Below are positions 10,809 to 20,525 of a DNA stretch of 64,000 nucleotides, piece by piece. The stretch lies in contig JAZGUH010000409.1 of assembly GCA_037893225.1 (NCBI GenBank), positions 496,001-560,000 of the forward strand, in the 5' to 3' direction. Under the pieces are notes generated by a model. It did not search any database. It was given only the letters and a program-made list of their open reading frames with translations, and was not told the origin of the DNA. The DNA comes from Hippasteria phrygiana (Eukaryota > Echinodermata > Asteroidea > Valvatida > Goniasteridae). Position 1 is the stretch's first letter, and every line of letters starts with the position of its first letter. The position numbers and the translations under genes were made by a program.

Positions 10809-11536
10809 AGCCCCAGTCCCATACAGTACGGTTCATCACGGACCTACACGGTTCACCCCGGACCATGAACCGTGGTGAACCGGGACCTCTTGGTCAAATT
10901 TTGAAGAAAATCACGACCGACGACTGTCGTCCAGGTTGCACCACGTTTCTTACACGGATCACCATTGTCGACCCCGGCAGCACCCCGACAGCGCCCCGAC
11001 AGCGCCCCGACAGCACTACGGATGAACAAGGTTTCAGTACGGTTTAGCTACGGTTCGCCCCGGACCACCACGATTCACCACGGTTCACCCCGGCATCGCT
11101 ACGGTTCTCCCCGGCATCGCTACGGTTCGCCACGGTTTGTCCCGGCGCCACTACGGTGGCGAACCGTGTTGGGTCCTGGATGATACGTAGTTGCCCCGTG
11201 AAGATCCGTGGCGTTGATGGGGTTAAAAATAACTCCCGGTTCGGCACGGTTCTACCTGGACGACCCCGTTGCCACTACGATCCCACTAAGGCCCACCCCG
11301 TTGCACCCCGGCACAGCGACGGTTCACCCTGGTTCGGGTGATCGTCCCGGTTCACCCCGGCAGTTTTTGACATGTCAAAAACTGCCGGGGCAGCTCACGG
11401 TTATTCACGTACCACCACGGACCACCACGGACCATCCAGGCATTGCTACGGTTCGACACACGGTTCACCCAGGTTCACCACGGTTCATGAACCGGCATTA
11501 ACCGGCATGAACCGGGGGCCCTGTGGGACTGGGGCT
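10809..11536. mobile_element. TIR element 1: TAA duplication, 11-bp-periodic interior
   Basis: The ends are AGCCCCAGTCCCA and its exact reverse complement TGGGACTGGGGCT. The flanks are TAA (10806-10808) and TTA (11537-11539): one copy of a 3-bp duplication has one change. Deleting the element plus one copy rejoins the gypsy frame as T-R-K-G-A-K-F, so the boundaries are firm. The interior is GC-rich and made of words such as CACGGTTCACCCCGG spaced 10-11 bp apart; GACAGCGCCCC recurs at exactly 11 bp (10987, 10998, 11009). There is no transposase frame. TWA duplications are typical of PIF/Harbinger transposons, so a non-autonomous relative is the best guess. Confidence 0.8.
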
Positions 11537-11945
11537 TTACGTGTCATGGCGCGTAATGGCTCGACAACAGAAGAGAAGTCGGGGACAAACCTCGCATAAT
11601 AAGATGCCATCCCCAGGAACGAGCGCATCATGGCTGCATCAGTGGGGCGCAGGGCATTCTGTATTGCCTCCACGCGGGCTGGGTCTGGTTGTAGCCCATC
11701 AGCAGACACGATGTGTCCCAAGAAGCGTAGGGATGTAAGGTTGAATTGGCACTTGCCTGCATTAAGCGTCAATCCCGCATCCTGGAGGCGTTTGAGAGCA
11801 GTGCGACGGTTGTGGTCGTGTTCGGCCTGATTGCGGCCATATACAACCACATTATCCAAGTAGCATTGTACCCCTGGCAGTCCCTGGAGTATTGATGCAA
11901 TGAGCTTTTGGAAAGCTGATGGGGCAAACGCCAGTCCGAAGCAGA
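11537..11945 (-). pseudogene. gypsy RT, palm/thumb part with YLDN
   Basis: The minus-strand frame carries C-Y-L-D-N-V-V-V-Y-G at about 11868-11839, then L-R-F-L-G-H-I-V-S and M-A-S-Y-Y-A-R-F-V-P-D-F, which are standard gypsy RT/thumb landmarks. The catalytic box is normally YxDD; here the second aspartate is asparagine. The frame runs straight into the inserted TIR element at 11536. Confidence 0.85.
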
Positions 11946-11949
11946 CGCG

Positions 11950-12792
11950 TCAAGAAGCTGTCAAGTCACGGGACTCCTCAGCCAACTCCAACTGGTGGTA
12001 TGCAGAGTTTAATTCCAATGTACTGAAAACCACGGCATGACGTAATTCAGCGAATAGCTCCTGAATGTCTGGTAGTGCAAAGCGATCAATGACAATTGCT
12101 CGATTGACTTGACATAAGTCTATGCACAAGCGAATGTCTCCGGATTTCTTGTATGACACAATGATTGGGGAAACCCACTCACTTGCATCGATGCGTTCAA
12201 TGATACCTGCAGGCTCCAAGCGCAAAAGTTCTGCCTTGACCTTGTCGCGTACTGCGAAGGGCAATCGGCGCAATCTCTGCTGGACCGGAGTAGAATCTGG
12301 CTTGACCTTTACGCGGTAAACAAAACCGTGGGCTGTACCGACCTGAGGCTGAAGCAGCTTGGGGAAATTAGCCTGCACTGTAGCTGCATATCCGCTAGTA
12401 CGTGGTAAGTCGGACTGCTGAGGGGAGTCCAATGCTTGTGCATCACAGTCTGTAGACAGATGACGAACAGTGGTCACTTTGTCACCGGCCAGAGTGAGCT
12501 CGAGTGACCGGATGAGGTCGAGTCCCAGTACTGGGTCACCCTTGTCAACGATGTAGAAATCACCGGTCACACTGGAAGAGGTGGAACCAGCGAAGCAAAC
12601 TGTAGTGGACATGCGGCCAAGAACTTTGATGGGTTCATGTAAGTACGTTGTGAGTCGGATCATAGATGGTTGAAGAGCCTCGCGAACAAAGCGGGCATCG
12701 AACTGGGATACCGGCAAGATCGAAACAGGCGAACCAGTGTCAAAAATACATGACAGGCGAGTGTCACGGCCAAGTATGACATCACAAGTCAA
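11950..12792 (-). pseudogene. gypsy protease and N-terminal reverse transcriptase
   Basis: A 280-codon frame. Residues ~15-30 read I-F-D-T-G-S-P-V-S-I-L-P, an aspartic protease active site (DTG). The G-L-D-L-I block follows, then the RT fingers region E-P-A-G-I-I-E-R, S-E-W-V-S-P-I-I-V, and D-I-R-L-C-I-D-L. Motif A appears as F-S-T-L-E-L-N-S-A-Y-H-Q where TLDLxSAYHQ is expected, so the first catalytic aspartate is glutamate. The frame ends near 11950 by a shift just before the YLDN block. The protease matures the polyprotein; the RT copies the RNA genome. Confidence 0.88.
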
Positions 12793-12799
12793 GTTGCGA

Positions 12800-13706
12800 G
12801 CCTAGGGTGTCCCAATTGTAAGAATTTGTAATTCCTCACCAGTGCCTCCTTCATTCACTCCGACAGTACGGCAAGTAACCCGAGCTGTAGTTTTGCAAAC
12901 TCGGGCATAATGTCCTTTCTTTGTACAGCTCGAACAAACAGCATTGATAGCTGGGCAGGTAGGTGAGTTGGCTTTGTGGTCGGAGGCACCACAACGAAAG
13001 CACTGTATTCTGCGCGGACTGGGCTGGGAGCGTGTTACCGTCTTATTCGTAGCATGAGTCTTTGGCTTTATACTTGGCTATTTGTAGCACCTTTGCGTGA
13101 CTTGTGCATGTATGTAGCCTTCACTGTAGTCTCAGCATGCGGCCCGCTGCAGCCGCAGCCTGTGAAATTGAATGCGATTCCTTCAGTGCAGATTCTATCT
13201 GTCGATTCAAGGTAAATGCCGAAGTCAGAGTCAGTGTTGGCTCCAACAGTAGGCGCTCACGAATTCTGTCTGAATTTGTCCACGAGTTGATCACGAATCA
13301 TTTCATCAGAGAGATCCCCAAAGTTACATGTAATAGACAAAGCACGTAAGGCACAAACGTACTGTTTCATCGTGGTACTGAGCTCTTTGTCTAAAGCGGT
13401 AACGTTCAGCAACAATATTTACCGCAGGTAGGAAGTGAGAATCCAGGCGTGTGATTACCTCCGAGTAAGTAAGAGAAGCTCCTGGGGTCGCAGCGAACGA
13501 GTCCGAAGGAGGCAACGTGCCGAAAATCCGCTGTCCTTCGGGGCCCAGGCAATGCAGAAGTATTGCCCGGCGGCGATCATCTGAGTAAGTTTCAGCCCCC
13601 GAAGCGACGATATGTCTCGAAAAGAATCTTCCACTGCTTCCATAGTATCGGAGGATTCCACGGAGTTTGCAGAAATAGAGGTGGAGGTGGAAAATGGGCC
13701 ATTTTT
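12800..13706 (-). pseudogene. gypsy gag with zinc knuckles
   Basis: The 3' part encodes two cysteine/histidine knuckles around 13005-12890: C-F-R-C-G-A-S-D-H with a late C, then C-S-S-C-T-K-K-G-H-Y-A-R-V-C, a perfect CX2CX4HX4C. Upstream, about 13620-13340, frames contain L-L-H-C-L-G-P-E-G-Q-R-I-F and the A-E-R-Y-R-F-R-Q-R-A-Q block that I recognise from gypsy capsid regions. Several stops and shifts interrupt it. Gag would coat the RNA in virus-like particles. Confidence 0.75.
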
Positions 13707-13722
13707 GGATCCTCGTCGCCAA
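13707..13722 (-). promoter_or_regulatory. gypsy primer-binding site
   Basis: Directly inside the LTR end, the minus strand reads TTGGCGACGAGGATCC. A TGGCGACGAGGAT-like word just after the 5' LTR is the usual primer-binding site in many Ty3/gypsy elements, complementary to a tRNA 3' end. Which tRNA was not determined. Confidence 0.65.
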
Positions 13723-13880
13723 TGTTATGTCGTGGAAGAATGTACGGACGCAAGGATTTACATGAACATACGTTTTAATCCAACATGGCGGGCCGGCTTC
13801 TCCCCACCAATAGAGCGCGCACTGAGGACACAACCCTGCATCATTAATGTAATTTGGAAATGAATGATGTTTTGCTAACA
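13723..13880 (-). repeat. gypsy 5' LTR (158 bp), no 3' partner
   Basis: On the minus strand the segment begins TGTTAGC and ends CATAACA, giving the TG...CA ends and a 5-bp inverted repeat (TGTTA/TAACA) expected of an LTR, and it is followed at once by the primer-binding site. It contains a CTATTGGTGGGG box. No matching copy is present near 9.3 kb, so the 3' LTR is lost. Confidence 0.65.
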
Positions 13881-13967
13881 GAAGCATGTCAAAATGGTTA
13901 AGTACAGTGTTTTAAAGCAAAATAGTGAACAAAATTCGAAATCGAAAAATTTTTCTTTTTTGACATG

Positions 13968-13992
13968 TGTGTCTCTTCGTGAAAACGGTGAC
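13968..13992. repeat. Half of a small hairpin repeat
   Basis: GTCTCTTCGTGAAAACGGTGAC here matches, with one difference, the right arm of the hairpin at 36243-36314. Only one arm is present. Confidence 0.4.
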
Positions 13993-14116
13993 GGTTTGTG
14001 ATAAAACCATTCTCTAGCATTACTGAGGGAACACTTGGCGAGCTGTATATGTAAACAATCCTTTCGATCGTAAAGGCTGCATCTGGTTTGCCCACATTCC
14101 ATAGGCCTAGGCCTAA

Positions 14117-15008
14117 TACCCCGTTCTCAGTTGAACGATTTTCTACGCGAATGCCGTGCGACTATACCAAATCGCACAGTGCGTACGGGAGTCGCACGGC
14201 AGTCTGTTGATGATTCGCACAGGTTGTAGGGGTGTCGTTTGTAATTCGGACGGGTCGCATGCCCGTGCGAGTTTTTTCAAAGGTTGACAATTTCCATACG
14301 GTTGTCGCACGGTTCGCATTGGTCGCATGGGGGTCGCACGGCAGTCGCACGGCAGTCGCACGGCAGTCTGATAGGTCGCACGGCAGTCTGAAGAGAGCCG
14401 CACGGCTCGGCTGTGCTGCCTGCCTGCTTTAATTGCCATCACTCTTCTTCGGTGGCATCGTTGTGTTGTGTTGAATAGAGTACCGAAGTCTGACGTCAGT
14501 TGCCGCGGCAATGGTTCCAAACACATGCAGTTTAGAATGTATTCTGGTTCCAAACATTGCATTGATTGACGTCATTACTTCGGTACTCTATACTTGTTGA
14601 CTATCGAACATCAAGTGCGGTGATGATGAAGATCGACGCCAAAAGGCCCTGCTTTTATGCGATTCGCGCGGATCGAACGGCGCTTGTACGGCGGTCGCAC
14701 GGCGCTCTGATTGGTTGTACGGCGGTTGTACCGCATGCGCACAGGTCGCACGCGAGTTAAACAAAAATCGCACGGCGCTTGCGCGGGACTCGTACAGGTT
14801 GTACGGCAGTCGCACGGAACTTGAACCGTTATCAGATGTTTCGTGAGGAAAAGTCGCACGAGAGTGGAACGGCAGTCGCACGGCAGTTGTACAAGACTAG
14901 TGACTGCGCGGGAAAGAAACAGGGAAAGTCGTACGGAAATCGCACGGCTGTACGATTTTTTTGTCGCACCGCAGTTGTACAAACAATCGTTCAAGTGAGA
15001 ACGGGGCT
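14117..15008. mobile_element. TIR element 2: TAA duplication, 11-bp-periodic interior
   Basis: The left end TACCCCGTTCTCAGTTGAACGATT pairs with the right end, whose reverse complement is AGCCCCGTTCTCACTTGAACGATT. TAA flanks it on both sides (14114-14116 and 15009-15011). The interior repeats GTCGCACGGCA, starting at 14322, 14333, 14344 and 14355 with exact 11-bp steps, and continues as looser GTCGCACGGC/GTTGTACGGC words in 14640-14960, partly in inverted orientation. A 111-bp MITE (14478-14588) is nested inside; without it the element is 781 bp. No coding frame. Confidence 0.8.
14478..14588. mobile_element. Small TA-flanked MITE nested in TIR element 2
   Basis: The ends are GAGTACCGAAGT...TGACGTCA and its complement TGACGTCATTACTTCGGTACTC, with TA on both sides (14476-14477, 14589-14590). 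A related copy lies at 25329-25483 and shares the terminal ACCGAAGT...TGACGTCA and the internal TCTGGTTCCAAACATTGCATTGA. A TA duplication fits Tc1/mariner-type mobilisation. Confidence 0.7.
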
Positions 15009-15011
15009 TAA

Positions 15012-15390
15012 GTTGATACGTGTGTGTATAGGTACAGGCTGAATTTAGAGGAGCGAATTCGCTTCCACTGCACGAATTCAGAGCTATAATACCAAGCTCT
15101 TCGGAATTCATAACGAGTATTTTGTAGCATTTGAGAAAGATCCTGCTAGGATCAAAACGTCAGTTATATATTTCACTGAGGTCATTCCAGTAATAAGCAG
15201 TTTTAACAGTAATTTAAAATAAGTGTTTTAAGAAGCACTGCAACTATAATTATTAGCCCATATTTTGTGTGTTTCTATCATGAGAGTTTGAAACTCGCAC
15301 CTTCCCATTGTTAAACCATGGCCGTGCCATGTGTCGAACAATGTGAACAATTTTAAAAGTTGTATCAAGTTAACTAAAGTAGCTATTAAA
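15012..15390. other. AT-rich spacer, no feature seen
   Basis: Between two TIR elements; no frame, repeat partner or RNA-like structure was recognised. Confidence 0.4.
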
Positions 15391-15882
15391 GTCAGTGTAC
15401 ATGATTGGTCATTGTTGCAATTTTCAGGAATGGGCGGATTTGGGGGTTAGTATTTTATAGGAAATATCGTTCCACTAACCTGTTCAAAGTTTTGCGTTGT
15501 TGGATGGCAAAAAAAACGAGAGAAAAACGGCGCTTGTTTTCAACCGTCGGGCAGATAACAGCCTTTAGTCAAGGCGCGCGTGGCTACTGGGCGCGTGACG
15601 CGCCCCGAATGCCAACATGTCCGAGGCGCGCCACTCGTCCGGGTAGCCACGCGCGCTTTGACTAAAGGCTACAGGGCAGATTTCCAACGATTTCCGGCTG
15701 GAAAACGATATATATTTCCACTTTTCTTGACAACGACAGCACACCTGGTGCCATAATTTCACATGATGATGATTGAGACTATACTACTAACTTACAGTCT
15801 GGTAAGGTATTTCGTAATAATTCAGTAAAACAAAAATTGGAGGATTACCAATCGTGAACACTACGTTTATAGTCATATGCAC
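15391..15882. mobile_element. TIR element related to 58.42-59.95 kb, with nested palindrome
   Basis: The ends are AGTGTACATGATTGGTCATT and its approximate complement (right side ATTACCAATCGTGAACACTAC). About 250 bp of the interior match the copy at 58.4 kb almost base for base (for example GGATTTGGGGGTTAGTATTTTATAGG), and other interior segments appear inverted in the elements at 38.99, 56.5 and 60.7 kb. A nested stem-loop at 15561-15670 has arms GCCTTTAGTCAAGGCGCGCG / CGCGCTTTGACTAAAGGC; the 58.6-kb copy keeps only its right arm. Confidence 0.65.
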
Positions 15883-16240
15883 CGCAATATCCTCACACGA
15901 GTACTGAGCATCTGACAGAGACTTGCAGCCAACCCAGGTAAACCTGACATACTTAGATGCCATGAACGAGACGGCATCATCAACCTCTTTCTGGATGTTT
16001 GTATAATCAGCAGTTGGGCGCCCATATTGAAGCGGGTGTCAGAGGCATCTTGCCATTTTGACCGTCTACATTCAGACTGCTGCCAACGGCTAACGGTGAC
16101 ACATGCATGTATCTCCAAACAACCTGAACTGGGGGCCGCCTTACGATTGTGCTAAACAGATTTGTGAAGGTTTTTGTCAATAAACAATTAGAGCAAGAAT
16201 ATTTTTTAACACGCGGAAAATAGAAAATGCAATGAGAACA
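15883..16240. other. Spacer without recognised feature
   Basis: Short minus-strand frames only, none resembling a known family. Confidence 0.35.
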
Positions 16241-16950
16241 TAAACACAACACAAAAAGTAAGTCCCCCCCCCCTAAATGACCCCTCAGTTTCTTAAGTAA
16301 GAACTTTTCAAAGATCACATCTAGTGAAAAATATTTCTGTTGGTGTTAGGCAACTGTTGTGTGAAAATTGAAGGCATCCTTTTATTCATGGTTGACTGAG
16401 CACAAATTGAAGACAAAATGACCCATTTTCAAAATTCACAAAAGTGACTTTATTACTGCAGATGACTGAGAAGCAGATTAACATTAATGTTCAATGACCT
16501 CCAGACATCATCTTCTCATGGTGTTGATGAGTCTGGTCACCCGTTGCCGAGGGATTAGCTATCAATTCTTCCTGCAGTAATCGCGACAAGTCCTCCAGAG
16601 TGCTTTCTGCTTGGATACTAGTCTTGGTTTCAAGACGTTCTTAACGGTGCGACGTATAGCGCGCACGGCCGGCCGACAGCGCCCTCTCGCTACACACACA
16701 CACACACACACGCCAAGGCCAAATCGCTAAGACCGTCTTGGGAATTTCGCAAGTTCTGCTCGCGAAATCGCGAGCAGAACTGTGTGGCATTTGCTTGCAT
16801 GCGCGTGTGTGACGTAGCTGCATTATCGCATGTAAATAGCCAACACTCACTAGTCTAGTTTCTGTACTCACGTCGGGTTTACGTGTACGTACGTATGAAC
16901 GTGCAGCGCAGTACCAAACCATTCGTTGTTTGTTGGAGAAAAAAATTCTG

Positions 16951-17382
16951 ACCGCGTGGACCAAGCGATGATTTTACAGCAAATAAACTGGGCTTTGATC
17001 AGCTAAAAAGTCATCAGATCATCAGTGCCATTCATCAATTTGTACGTGGCCATGATTTGTTTGTTAATTTACCAACGGGATTTGGCAAGAGTGTAATTTT
17101 TCAAGCTGCTCCATTGGTCTTAGATTTCTTGAACGAAGCATGGAGGTGTTTCCTACCTCCATGAACGAAGTAACTGAATGCAAACAGGAGAAAGCGCTGA
17201 TTATTGTCGTCGTGCCATTGAAAGCTCTGGCCGTTGATCAGTTACATCGTGCTGAACATCTGGGACTGAAATTAGCAGAGATAACGTATGATAATCCAGA
17301 TCACATTTTTGGAACAATCCGAAGATTTCTCAATCCTGTTTGCCAGTCCAGAATCACTCTGCTCAGAACGTTAACTGACTAG
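16951..17382 (+). pseudogene. RecQ-type DNA helicase fragment inside a TIR element
   Basis: From about 16990 the frame reads F-D-Q-L-K-S-H-Q (RecQ motif 0-like), then F-V-N-L-P-T-G-F-G-K-S-V-I-F-Q (motif I, Walker A; GFGKS) and L-V-L-D-F-L-N-E. After a 32-bp insertion (17139-17170) it continues A-L-I-I-V-V-V-P-L-K-A-L-A-V-D-Q-L, the motif Ia block, and G-L-K-L-A-E-I, then ends at a TAG (17382). The DEAH box and all later helicase motifs are missing. RecQ helicases unwind DNA 3' to 5'. This is a captured or inherited piece of a transposon-borne helicase, not a working gene. Confidence 0.75.
17131..17170 (+). repeat. Mini-insertion with 8-bp direct repeat and hairpin
   Basis: GAACGAAG occurs at 17131-17138 and again at 17163-17170, flanking a 24-nt stretch that folds as ATGGAGGT-GTTTCCT-ACCTCCAT. 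Removing one repeat plus the hairpin rejoins the RecQ reading frame. The form resembles an excision footprint or residue of an element that makes 8-bp duplications. Confidence 0.6.
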
Positions 17383-18225
17383 TAAGTTATTACTTAAACA
17401 TGAGTTTTCTCCAGTGCGCAAGCGCGATTATTCGTTTGACTCGCCTGTTAAATAATGCATAAGCAGGTCGCGCGCGCTCCCTTGCTTGCGAAATGCCCAA
17501 GACGTTCTTAGCGATTTGGCCTTGGCGTGTGCGTGTGTGTAGCTAGAGGGCGCTGCCGTGCGCGCTGTACGGCGCACCGCGCTAAGGACGTATTGGAACC
17601 AAGACTACTTGGATACGGGCAAACACATCGTTTCAGCAGGTCCCAAAGATGCTCGATGGGATTGAGGTCTGGTGAATTTGCCGGCCAAACCATTTTCTGG
17701 ATCCCCTCATGAGCCAAAAAGGCGTTCACCTCTCTCCCTCTGTGAAGACGGGCGTTATCGTCCATGAAGACAAATCCATCACCGTGGGCTGCGGCATACG
17801 GTGCAACATACGGACGCAGGATATCGTCAACATATCGTTGCGCATTCAAATTGCCATTGATCTGCTGAACAAGTGGTGTTTTGTTGACAAGACTTATCCC
17901 AGCCCAGACCATGATGCTTCCGCCACCGAAGGATGTCACAGGTTGCACACAACACTCAGCATGCTGTTCTCCACTTCGACGCCACACACGTTTTCTGCCA
18001 TCATACAGGCATGCACACACAGTCTTGTGAATTTTGAAATTGGGTAATTTTGTCTTCAATTTGAGCTCAGTCAACCATGAATAAAAGGATGCCTTCAATT
18101 TTCACACAACAGTTGCCTAACACCCACAGAAATATTTTTCACTAGATGTGATCTTTGAAAAGTTCTTACTTAAGAAACTGTGAGGGGTCATTTAGAGGGG
18201 GGATTTACTTTTTGTGTTGTGTTTA

Positions 18226-20525
18226 TAATATATGGAAATTATGCATAGTCTATAGGCCCTACCAGAGTTAATTTTATTGTTTTTGGTTTTATTTTATATT
18301 AAGTTTCGCGGCTAATTTCAGCAAAGTTTTGTTTATTTTCATTAACATGCTTTCAAAATCACGCAGTTTTGCTAATTGAAATAGTATTTTGTTTCCCTGT
18401 GCATTTTCCACAAGGTATACTTTGAAGTTGCAACGCGCTATAGGCATCTCGAAATGCTGGGCCTCTCGCCTCGCTCCATCTCGCTTCTCCCTACTTCGCC
18501 TCCCCTATCCTGGTATGTATACTATAGGTATTCAACTAATTTAACTAATAAATACATGAAAAGATAAATGTAAGCATAATCCTTTAGATTGGCCAGTCAC
18601 CCAAGTTTTTTGGCAACCTCTTGTTTAACCGAAGCTATAGAACTATGATCATGTAGTCTTATAGCAATACAAAAGCAAAGCAATACCAAACCATACAAAC
18701 AAGAGGATTTAGGCGTATATATAGCAAGCAAGAAATCATATACTATAATTCAAAAGTAGAAACGGTCCAACGTAGAAGAGATGAAAGAAAGAGCGAAGTA
18801 ATGAAATGCGTGGGTGAGGGGGAGGGACGACAAACTAACCCACCCATTAACCCACTGCAGCCCGGGTCTGCCCATCCATTTACCAACTTTCTACATACAC
18901 TTCACCCTACCCAGTCAGCTAGCCATCCAACAAACCACCCAGCAAATCCAGCTGGAAAACGTGCAGCCAATTGCCTGCCTATTTGCAATGTGCTAAAATG
19001 TTAGAAAGACGGAAATTTAAACTTTTCTTTTTAACAAACAAAATAACTCTGGTGTAGCTAGTGCATATGAGGGGGGAGGGGAACAATTGTAAGAGGGGGA
19101 TGTCAAATTTTGTATCACGTTTTTAGCCCCAAATACACACATTGTCGTAAAAAAGTATCTCGATTTTTTTGGGGGCCACACAAAGTAATTTAACAAGCGG
19201 GCGGGAGGGGGGGGGGGGGGGGGGGTCGTTCCAGTTTGTATGGGCGCCGCTTCAATAGCCTTTACACTTCTGTCCAGACCGAACACAGATCAACATAGAA
19301 CAGATGACCGGGCGTTATTCCATTAATAAATTCTTTAAAAAATGATATTCCATTCACGGGGGAGGGGGGGGGGGGGAGCAACATGACACATGACCTAGAC
19401 CCCCGGGGTTTTTTTTGTATTCAATGTAGCCCCGAACAAAGCCATTTCTGAATAAGATTCTGCAGACTAATCAAGGCCATTTGTCACTTTCTTGGTGTTA
19501 AAAGACAGATGAAGACCTGGAGATTGAGTCGGTGCTTACCATAATTACCGAATAGGCCTACCTATATTTATCACCGAGTAGTGAGCCTCAAAACTCCAGT
19601 TTCCTTTTTTTTAAAGGACACTCTGTACATATACCACTCCGTCCCTGGTCCCTGATAATCTCAAATAACTATAGACGATGGGCGCTCTGACGTGCATGTT
19701 TACATCTGTATGGAAATATGCCCGGTGTTAGCGCACGCGACGTGGTTTGCATGAAAGTCGGTTAATAGCAACCATTTCGGAAGTGGGGAAATTGATAAAG
19801 CATCTTGCATTACTGGTTACGTTCCTGCCGCCCTCTGTTGATTGCATATTAAACATAGACTCACTACCTTAGCTTGTTATGCCACTGTGACCGGTTTCAA
19901 GGTAATTTTGGTCAATAGCCTGATGTAGATCATCACCACTAAAACACGTTTTAGCGATGCTGACAACTGCATGTGCCGAGCAAAAAGAAATATGTGAAAC
20001 CACTGATTATATAACCACTGTTATTTCTCGTGAGTGATTGTTTGCATTATAGATCAATGGAGCAGTGCAGGCCTTGTGGAAGCAGACCAGAAATTGTTTA
20101 TGATTATTGTGTTATTATAACATAGTTAACAATTCGTACGTATACTTTTTTGTGATCGTAGCCTTGACCAATAACTGTAAGGATAAAAGTCATATTCTTA
20201 GTTAAATTTCTCTGTTATTTCATTTCACGGGGAACAGGGAACGAAATTTACAGCATGCACTAAACAAACGTGCATACACCACAAGAAAAGAAAGGCATGT
20301 CAGTTTCCAATATCAAATGAAGCAAACTTGGTTCCTGTGAAGAGATTGTCCACATTGACTGACTTGAATACATATAGAAATAGACATATAACACGTCCGC
20401 TGCAAATTTCGTTTGGGACCTTTTGAAAAAGATTTTAGAGCACAATGCGGCTAGTTTTGTACACATTTAAGAATCTAATTGCATACAAAACTAAGAGTAC
20501 CTTGCCAATAGAAAGTGAATGAACA
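18226..20525. other. Unassigned DNA with long poly-G tracts
   Basis: No gene recognised. It holds a CT-rich stretch near 18470-18510, G runs at about 19206-19225 and 19361-19377, and otherwise low-complexity AT-rich sequence. Minus-strand frames such as 19017-19286 are artefacts of the G run (poly-proline). Confidence 0.4.

Larger units (their letters stand above)
9266..13880 (-). mobile_element. Degraded Ty3/gypsy LTR retrotransposon
   Basis: The minus-strand order is 5' LTR (13880-13723), primer-binding site, gag with zinc knuckles, protease, reverse transcriptase, RNase H and integrase, which is the Ty3/gypsy order. Frames are broken in several places, two catalytic residues of RT are changed, no 3' LTR is found at the left end, and a 728-bp TIR element sits inside the RT/RNase H junction. 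It is a dead copy that served as a landing site for later elements. Confidence 0.9.
16619..17607. mobile_element. MULE-like long-TIR element carrying a RecQ fragment
   Basis: The ends are TAGTCTTGGTTTCAAGACGT and a complementary right end finishing ...CCAAGACTA; similarity between arms runs for about 140 bp and includes an AC microsatellite and CGCCAAGGCCAAATCGCTAAG. The 9-bp sequence CTTGGATAC flanks both sides (16610-16618 and 17608-17616), and the split Tc1 transposase frame rejoins across it. Long TIRs with 9-bp duplications fit Mutator-like elements. The interior holds a helicase fragment on + instead of a transposase. It is related in end sequence and duplication length to 56784-57713. 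Confidence 0.75.
16485..18098 (-). pseudogene. Tc1 transposase, C-terminal part, interrupted
   Basis: The frame 18098-17608 reads D-G-R-K-R-V-W-R-R, then S-F-G-G-G-S-I-M-V-W-A-G-I (a Tc1 hallmark), F-M-D-D-N-A-R-L-H-R with the second catalytic aspartate, and S-P-D-L-N-P-I-E-H-L-W-D-L-L with the glutamate 34 residues later (DD34E type). The coding then jumps over the insertion and resumes at 16609-16485 as I-Q-A-E-S-T-L-E-D-L-S-R-L-L-Q-E-E-L. The helix-turn-helix N-terminus and first aspartate are absent. Inactive by deletion and by insertion. Confidence 0.85.
16243..18223 (-). mobile_element. Tc1-like transposon, internally deleted and split
   Basis: Long terminal inverted repeats of about 180 bp: the left begins AACACAACACAAAAAGTAA after TA (16241-16242), the right ends TTACTTTTTGTGTTGTGTT before TA (18224-18225). 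Both contain the CTTAAGTAAGAACTTTTCAA region. The minus strand encodes the C-terminal two thirds of a Tc1 transposase. A second element (16619-17607) is inserted in it. After removing that, only about 980 bp remain, well below the 1.3-1.7 kb usual for full Tc1 elements, because the N-terminal coding part is gone. Confidence 0.85.

Noticed and set aside
10736..11501. Plus-strand frames rich in S, P, R, T
   Set aside because: They are translations of the periodic interior of TIR element 1.
10809..11536. gypsy-internal coding insert or alternative exon
   Set aside because: Terminal inverted repeats, a 3-bp duplication and restoration of frame on removal show a transposon insertion.
14143..15111. 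Arg/Cys/Pro-rich minus frames of 97-166 codons
   Set aside because: They are translations of the GTCGCACGGCA array of TIR element 2.
16641..16964. 107-codon minus-strand frame
   Set aside because: It lies across the terminal repeat and AC microsatellite of the MULE-like element, with no domain.
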